Below, piece by piece: positions 60,491 through 64,000 of a stretch of 64,000 nucleotides of DNA. Below the pieces are notes generated by a model. It was given only the letters and a program-made list of their open reading frames with translations, searched no databases and was not told where the DNA came from. This DNA is from CAZPWF01 sp964610775. GTDB lineage: Bacteria; Patescibacteriota; Saccharimonadia; Saccharimonadales; JACQNP01. Positions within the stretch are counted from its first letter, which is position 1. The number at the start of each line of letters is the position of its first letter. The stretch is taken from positions 35,821-99,820 of the forward strand of contig CAZSZC010000002.1 in NCBI GenBank assembly GCA_964610775.1, in the 5' to 3' direction. Made by a program: the position numbers and the translations under genes.

Positions 60491-61570
60491 TTATGAAACC
60501 TGTGATCGCGGACTTTGATAACTATTCATCATTGTTGGGCTGCTAGTAGAATTTGCAGAACTTGGGGTTGACGACGAGCTTGGTGCAGGAGTAATAGGCT
60601 GAGCTGGAGCAAGATTATTGTCTGTTGTTGTATTACTAAGAGGTAGGTCATCGTCCTCTTCTGTGCTTTCAGGAATTGTGGGTGAGATCTTTTTGGTAGT
60701 TTGCTGAACTTGTGTACTTGGCTCTAGTGACTGTGCCAGATTTAACTTGTGTTCAATATCTTTAAAGCCTACGCCACTAACAAGTACCAAGAAAGCAACA
60801 AAACTCAGTGTATAGGCAACCTGAGAAGGAGTAAGTCCAAATACTTTTGAAGATTTTTTCGTACTTGATGAAAAACTCTCCGTCCATATATTATCTTCGT
60901 GCACGCCCATACCGCTCAGGACTTTTGTCATAGAATTCATCATTCCTTCGGGCCCACAAATGTAATAATCGAACTCGTTGACCCGTTCGCCAACCAGCGA
61001 GCTCAAATGACTGTCGTCAATCGGGCCCTTAATATAACCCCTGTTTTCCCCTGGTAGTTTTGATAAGAAAAAATAAGCTTTTATCTTAGGATTATCGTTT
61101 ACTATCTGCCTTATGTCTTCCTCATAAGGTATGTCACTCATGTCACGACAAGCATAAAGCAATGTTACCGACCGGTCAGAGTGGTCTATCTCTGTGGTAC
61201 GCAACATACTAATGAACGGTGTTATACCTATACCGCCAGCCATCAAGACAACACTTTTATCATCTTCGTGTAGCACAAAGTCTCCATAGGGTCCCTGTAC
61301 CTTAATATCATCACCGGTTTGTGAACTTGCTAAATCTCGAGTAAAATCCCCAGTTACTCTAAAAGCAAATTCTAGTACTCCGGCTTGGTTTGATATGCTC
61401 GTAAACGACAAACATCGAACAGGAGACCAGTGATTATTTCTTTTAATCGATAAAGTAGCGTACTGACCGGCCCAAAATACCATCTGATCACGAGACGTCT
61501 CCGGCTTCAAAGTTAATACTACGTAACTACCTCTTTTATCTACGTTATAAACTTTATATTTATTCATCAT
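60491..61570 (-). CDS. membrane-tethered FNR-like oxidoreductase with long polar tail
   Basis: Residues 1-235 form an FNR-type reductase: FWAGQYATLSIK and RCLSFTS (FAD), VLMAGGIGITPFISML (NAD(P)H), and YYICGPEGMMNSM. Then comes one membrane segment (SQVAYTLSFVAFLVLVSGVGF, about 248-268) and a tail of about 90 residues rich in Ser, Thr, Pro and acidic residues. The catalytic part would be cytoplasmic and the tail outside. It is the natural electron source for the haem membrane protein of the same operon. This architecture is unusual for the family. Confidence 0.88.
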   Translation of the reverse strand: MMNKYKVYNVDKRGSYVVLTLKPETSRDQMVFWAGQYATLSIKRNNHWSPVRCLSFTSISNQAGVLEFAFRVTGDFTRDLASSQTGDDIKVQGPYGDFVLHEDDKSVVLMAGGIGITPFISMLRTTEIDHSDRSVTLLYACRDMSDIPYEEDIRQIVNDNPKIKAYFFLSKLPGENRGYIKGPIDDSHLSSLVGERVNEFDYYICGPEGMMNSMTKVLSGMGVHEDNIWTESFSSSTKKSSKVFGLTPSQVAYTLSFVAFLVLVSGVGFKDIEHKLNLAQSLEPSTQVQQTTKKISPTIPESTEEDDDLPLSNTTTDNNLAPAQPITPAPSSSSTPSSANSTSSPTMMNSYQSPRSQVS

Positions 61571-61613
61571 TTTATACTTTATCCAGATTTACTTAGTTAA
61601 AGCTGAGAAGTAA

Positions 61614-61880
61614 TTAAATTCTTTGGTCGTAAGCCTTTATGACTGAATCAATATTAATCCCGTTAGTTACATTCCTATAGCCAGCTTGATCTAGTTGATA
61701 CTTAACCTTCCCCGCCCTGGCTCCGGTCCGACAATAAAGAACTATTTCTGCATCTTTAGGAATCGAACCAAAACTTTCTAGGTCGTTAGATAGTTTGGTG
61801 GAGGGTATATTTATTGCACCTTTTATGTGACCGACTAAATACTCATGGGGCTCGCGAACATCAATTACAAATATACTCAT
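61614..61880 (-). CDS. rhodanese-like sulphurtransferase
   Basis: A single rhodanese domain, 88 residues: VIDVREPHEYLVGHIKGAINIP and the active-site loop YCRTGARAG with the catalytic Cys. It may carry sulphane sulphur for thiolation or detoxification. I start at MSIFVIDVRE; a longer frame would overlap the divergent ABC gene. TAATAT lies 8 nt before the ATG. It is first of the minus-strand redox operon, 43 nt before the FNR-like gene. Confidence 0.88.
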   Translation of the reverse strand: MSIFVIDVREPHEYLVGHIKGAINIPSTKLSNDLESFGSIPKDAEIVLYCRTGARAGKVKYQLDQAGYRNVTNGINIDSVIKAYDQRI

Positions 61881-61957
61881 ATTCAAGTATATTATCGCAC
61901 TACTACTTACTAAAAGACAGATTAATGATAAAGTATTATCAGAAAACTCGAGGGTAT

Positions 61958-62836
61958 ATGAATCACGCAACCAATGTCATCGAAATTGAAAACTTAACCA
62001 AAAATTTTGGCAAAGCTAGAGGTATCAGCAATGTTGATTTAAAGGTTAAGCAGGGCGAGATATTTGGTTTCCTTGGGCCAAATGGTGCTGGGAAGACAAC
62101 TACCATAAGATGCATTATGAATTTCATACAACCTAATAGTGGCACAATTACCGTACTTGGTCACGATGCTCAAAGAGACCCTGTTAAAATAATGGCCAAG
62201 ACAGGCTTCCTCTCGGCCGACCCTCAACTATATGATAAATGGACTGGGGAACACTATTTATCGTTCCTAGCTAGTATCAAAGGCAAATGCGATGTCAGCA
62301 ATTTAGTTAAGCGTCTAAACCTAAACATGTCTGTCCAATTCCAGAACTTATCTACTGGTAACAAGCAAAAACTGGCGTTAATTGTCGCGCTTTATGGCTC
62401 GCCAGACCTAATCATTATGGACGAGCCAACTAAAGGTCTAGACCCGCTGTTACAGCAAGAGATCTATAATATACTTAATGAATACAGGCAACGTGGCGGA
62501 ACTGTTTTTTTGTCATCACACAATCTACCAGAAGTAGAAAAAATATGCGATCGGGTTGGTGTAATTCGCAATGGCGTAATAGTTGCCAACGAAACTATGA
62601 AATCGATACGCGAGATGGCGATTCACGTCGTTACCATATCGTCAAATGACGTACTGCGAAAAAAAGATTTTGAAATTAATGGTGTAGATATAGAACATAG
62701 TAGCGACAAACATTTGATGTTAAAGATTAAGGGCGACCTTAATCCCCTGCTATCGATTATCCATAAGTACAAGATAAAGGATTTAGAGATTACGCATGCC
62801 AATCTAGAAGATATATTTATGGAGTACTATCAATGA
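61958..62836 (+). CDS. ABC transporter ATP-binding protein
   Basis: ATPase of an ABC-2 type exporter, 292 residues. It shows Walker A GPNGAGKTTT, FLSADPQLYDKWTGEHYL, signature LSTGNKQKL, Walker B LIIMDEPTKGLDP and switch LSSHNL. A C-terminal extension (about 220-292) is common in this type. The start is the ATG behind GAGGGT; the frame is open further upstream but crosses the rhodanese gene. It overlaps the permease gene by 4 nt. Confidence 0.93.
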   Translation: MNHATNVIEIENLTKNFGKARGISNVDLKVKQGEIFGFLGPNGAGKTTTIRCIMNFIQPNSGTITVLGHDAQRDPVKIMAKTGFLSADPQLYDKWTGEHYLSFLASIKGKCDVSNLVKRLNLNMSVQFQNLSTGNKQKLALIVALYGSPDLIIMDEPTKGLDPLLQQEIYNILNEYRQRGGTVFLSSHNLPEVEKICDRVGVIRNGVIVANETMKSIREMAIHVVTISSNDVLRKKDFEINGVDIEHSSDKHLMLKIKGDLNPLLSIIHKYKIKDLEITHANLEDIFMEYYQ

Positions 62837-63636
62837 AAGCACTAATACTTAAAGAACTAAGGGAACGTCGTCTTTCTCTTATTTTTTATTGTCTTGGTGC
62901 GGTTGGCCTAATTTGGCTATACGTATCGTTATTCCCAACCCTGCAAGCCCAAATGGATACCTATAGTAAGCTACTAGAGTCCTTCCCCAAGGGCTTTTCG
63001 CAAGCTTTCGGCCTAGAAGATCGTGCATTTAATAGTCTTGAGGGCTTCATATCAAGCGAAATGTTTAGTTTCATGTGGCCTATACTAATTATATTCTTTA
63101 CTGTATCTAGAGCTGGCAGCACTATAGCTGGTGAAATTGAAAAAGGCACTATAGCCACTCTATTATCACTACCAGTATCTAGATTCAGATTATTCACCGC
63201 AAAATATACTGCCGGTGTCATCGGATTTGTTTGCTTCACTGCTATTTCTATAGGCTCAACTATACCTTTATCTCTGGCATACTCGTTACGTCCACAAATA
63301 AGTAACTTCCTGACCATGATATTTTTAGGCATCATATTTGCCTGGGCTATATACAGCGCCTCAATGTTCATTTCTGCCTTTGCCAGAAGCAAGACAACTG
63401 TTTACAGCATAATGGGAGGGGTGTTGGTTGTTATGTATGCTCTAAATATTATTGCCGGGCTTAAGCAATCTATTAGCTGGTTACGATACTTATCAATATT
63501 TAACTATTTCAAGGCAAATATGGCCCTCATGCATAATCAAATAACTGGATTGAGTATTTTTATACTAATTAGCGCAATTATATTATTTACCCTGCCAGCA
63601 ATATATCTTTTCAATCGTCGCGACATCTATGTTTAG
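62833..63636 (+). CDS. ABC-2 type permease
   Basis: Membrane partner of the preceding ATPase, 267 residues with six segments, beginning with MKALILKELRERRLSL typical of ABC-2 permeases. It shows TVSRAGSTIAGEIEKGTIATLLSLPVSR, the usual ATPase-contacting region. The substrate (lipid, antibiotic or polymer) cannot be told. It starts within the ATPase gene (ATGA overlap). Confidence 0.92.
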   Translation: MKALILKELRERRLSLIFYCLGAVGLIWLYVSLFPTLQAQMDTYSKLLESFPKGFSQAFGLEDRAFNSLEGFISSEMFSFMWPILIIFFTVSRAGSTIAGEIEKGTIATLLSLPVSRFRLFTAKYTAGVIGFVCFTAISIGSTIPLSLAYSLRPQISNFLTMIFLGIIFAWAIYSASMFISAFARSKTTVYSIMGGVLVVMYALNIIAGLKQSISWLRYLSIFNYFKANMALMHNQITGLSIFILISAIILFTLPAIYLFNRRDIYV

Positions 63637-63745
63637 TTTTTATATAAGTCTATTTTATATAGATGCTTAATTGATTCTTAATATAAATGTGCCAATGCTT
63701 ATATTAGTACCTTATGCTATATGCTCAAATCAAATCACTAAAATG
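63637..63745. other. intergenic, no gene seen
   Basis: Very AT-rich stretch after the permease gene. I find no coding frame or strong terminator stem; short TATATA-rich inverted segments are present but not convincing. Confidence 0.4.
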
Positions 63746-63769
63746 AAAAAGGCAGCCCAGAAGGACTGC
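63746..63769 (-). terminator. rho-independent terminator after the tRNA-like remnant
   Basis: Minus strand: GCAGTCC pairs with GGGCTGC (one G-U) around TTCT and is followed by CTTTTT. It matches the layout of the terminator after the intact tRNA 130 nt away. Confidence 0.7.
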
Positions 63770-63770
63770 A

Positions 63771-63798
63771 CTTTTCATGGCTGGCGAGGAGGGATTCG
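63771..63798 (-). repeat. 28-nt duplicate of the tRNA-Gln 3' end
   Basis: Exact copy of 63901-63928. It contains the 3' acceptor strand, encoded CCA and part of the T arm, plus the start of the terminator. The 70 nt beyond it toward the intact tRNA do not form a matching 5' half, so this is a remnant or chimera rather than a working tRNA. A 7-bp hairpin GTAGTCC/GGACTAC lies within that stretch. Confidence 0.7.
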
Positions 63799-63875
63799 CT
63801 TTTCTCGATGAATCTCCAAAAGTGCCGGTGTAGTCCACTGGACTACCCGTTCGAATCCAATCAATCTCAAACATG

Positions 63876-63900
63876 AAAAAATGAGCCCAAACGGACTCAT
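63876..63900 (-). terminator. rho-independent terminator of tRNA-Gln
   Basis: Minus strand: ATGAGTCC pairs with GGGCTCAT (one G-U) around GTTT, followed by six T. It starts a few nt after the encoded CCA of the tRNA. Confidence 0.8.
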
Positions 63901-63928
63901 CTTTTCATGGCTGGCGAGGAGGGATTCG
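63901..63928 (-). repeat. 28-nt direct repeat, copy within tRNA-Gln
   Basis: The copy of the repeat that includes the real 3' end of tRNA-Gln; its partner is at 63771-63798, 130 nt away in the same orientation. Confidence 0.7.
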
Positions 63929-63982
63929 AACCCCCGAATGCTGGAACCAGAACCCAGTGCCTTACCACTTGGCCACTCGCCA
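63908..63982 (-). tRNA. tRNA-Gln (anticodon CUG), CCA encoded
   Basis: A full cloverleaf can be drawn on the minus strand: acceptor TGGCGAG/CTCGCCA, D arm GCC/GGC, anticodon stem CTGGG/TCCAG with loop TTCTGGT (anticodon CTG at 63948-63950), T arm GGGGG/CCCTC with loop TTCGAAT, then G-CCA. The U1-A72 pair is typical of Gln tRNAs. With gatCAB in the same window, it is probably charged as Glu-tRNA-Gln and amidated, unless a GlnRS exists elsewhere. Confidence 0.93.
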
Positions 63983-64000
63983 CCAATGACGGGAAGATTG

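Noticed and set aside
63771..63928. The 28-nt repeat as phage att sites
   Set aside because: Only about 100 nt lie between the copies and there is no integrase; at most it could be a scar.
1..64000. Possible recoding of TGA (as in Gracilibacteria and SR1)
   Set aside because: TGA is the stop codon of cyoB, cyoC, fur and others at the expected protein ends, and no in-frame TGA interrupts the conserved genes.
1..64000. CRISPR array, insertion sequences or prophage
   Set aside because: No regularly spaced repeats, no transposase, integrase or phage structural genes were seen.

Overview
The window looks like a chromosomal segment of a Candidate Phyla Radiation (Patescibacteria) bacterium, most likely a free-living or soil-type Saccharibacteria (TM7). 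I infer this from the reduced, tightly packed gene set, a transketolase split into two genes within a pentose-phosphate/glycolysis cluster, a lone PilB, and a complete cytochrome bo3-type quinol oxidase cluster with no respiratory chain beside it. TGA ends several genes (cyoB, cyoC, fur), so the code is the standard bacterial one. I see no insertion sequences, prophage or CRISPR array. Many genes appear to be leaderless: a TGnTAnnnT or TAnnnT -10 element lies only 6-10 nt before the start codon.

Layout. 1-3.5 kb: a DUF4342 gene cut by the window edge, a convergent pair of distant paralogues of unknown function, yraN, rnhB, and rplS with a long acidic/alanine tail. 3.5-13.4 kb: malic enzyme, pilB, a SpoU methyltransferase, a membrane-anchored CAP protein, dnaE, a YtxH pair and galU. 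13.4-24.5 kb: an HD hydrolase, the gatCA-X-B operon, an alpha/beta hydrolase, a metallophosphoesterase, uvrB, a SLOG protein, an unknown 410-residue protein and a probable CDP-alcohol phosphatidyltransferase. 24.5-31.1 kb: a central-carbon cluster on the minus strand (gap, rpiB, rpe-like, split transketolase, fba, pfkB-type kinase) followed upstream by ppa. 31.1-41.7 kb: lipid and redox genes (GDPD, an FNR-like flavoprotein, MarR, TrxB, glutaredoxin, FKBP, Nudix), an ABC exporter, pheST and a kinase-like protein. 41.7-53 kb: yajQ, a GH63-type glycosidase, rmuC, a ZIP transporter facing a Fur-family regulator, a lipid kinase, a zincin, a PH-PNPOx fusion, a DUF6325/SHOCT pair, an MFS exporter and two unknown proteins.

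53-62 kb is the most interesting part. cyoE (minus strand) faces cyoABCD (plus strand). CyoB keeps the haem, CuB and quinol-site residues and the D-channel entry, but has Leu where the K-channel Lys should be, and CyoA lacks the matching entry Glu. CyoD is fused to an extracytoplasmic cupredoxin-like domain whose canonical Cys is replaced. Converging on this cluster is a second operon: a rhodanese, a membrane-tethered FNR-like reductase, ApbE (FAD:protein FMN transferase), a ferric-reductase-like haem membrane protein and DUF1697. Together they suggest a minimal NAD(P)H-to-membrane electron path beside an oxygen-reducing quinol oxidase.

62-64 kb: an ABC-2 exporter pair, then tRNA-Gln(CUG) with an encoded CCA and a nearby duplicate of its 3' end, each followed by its own terminator.
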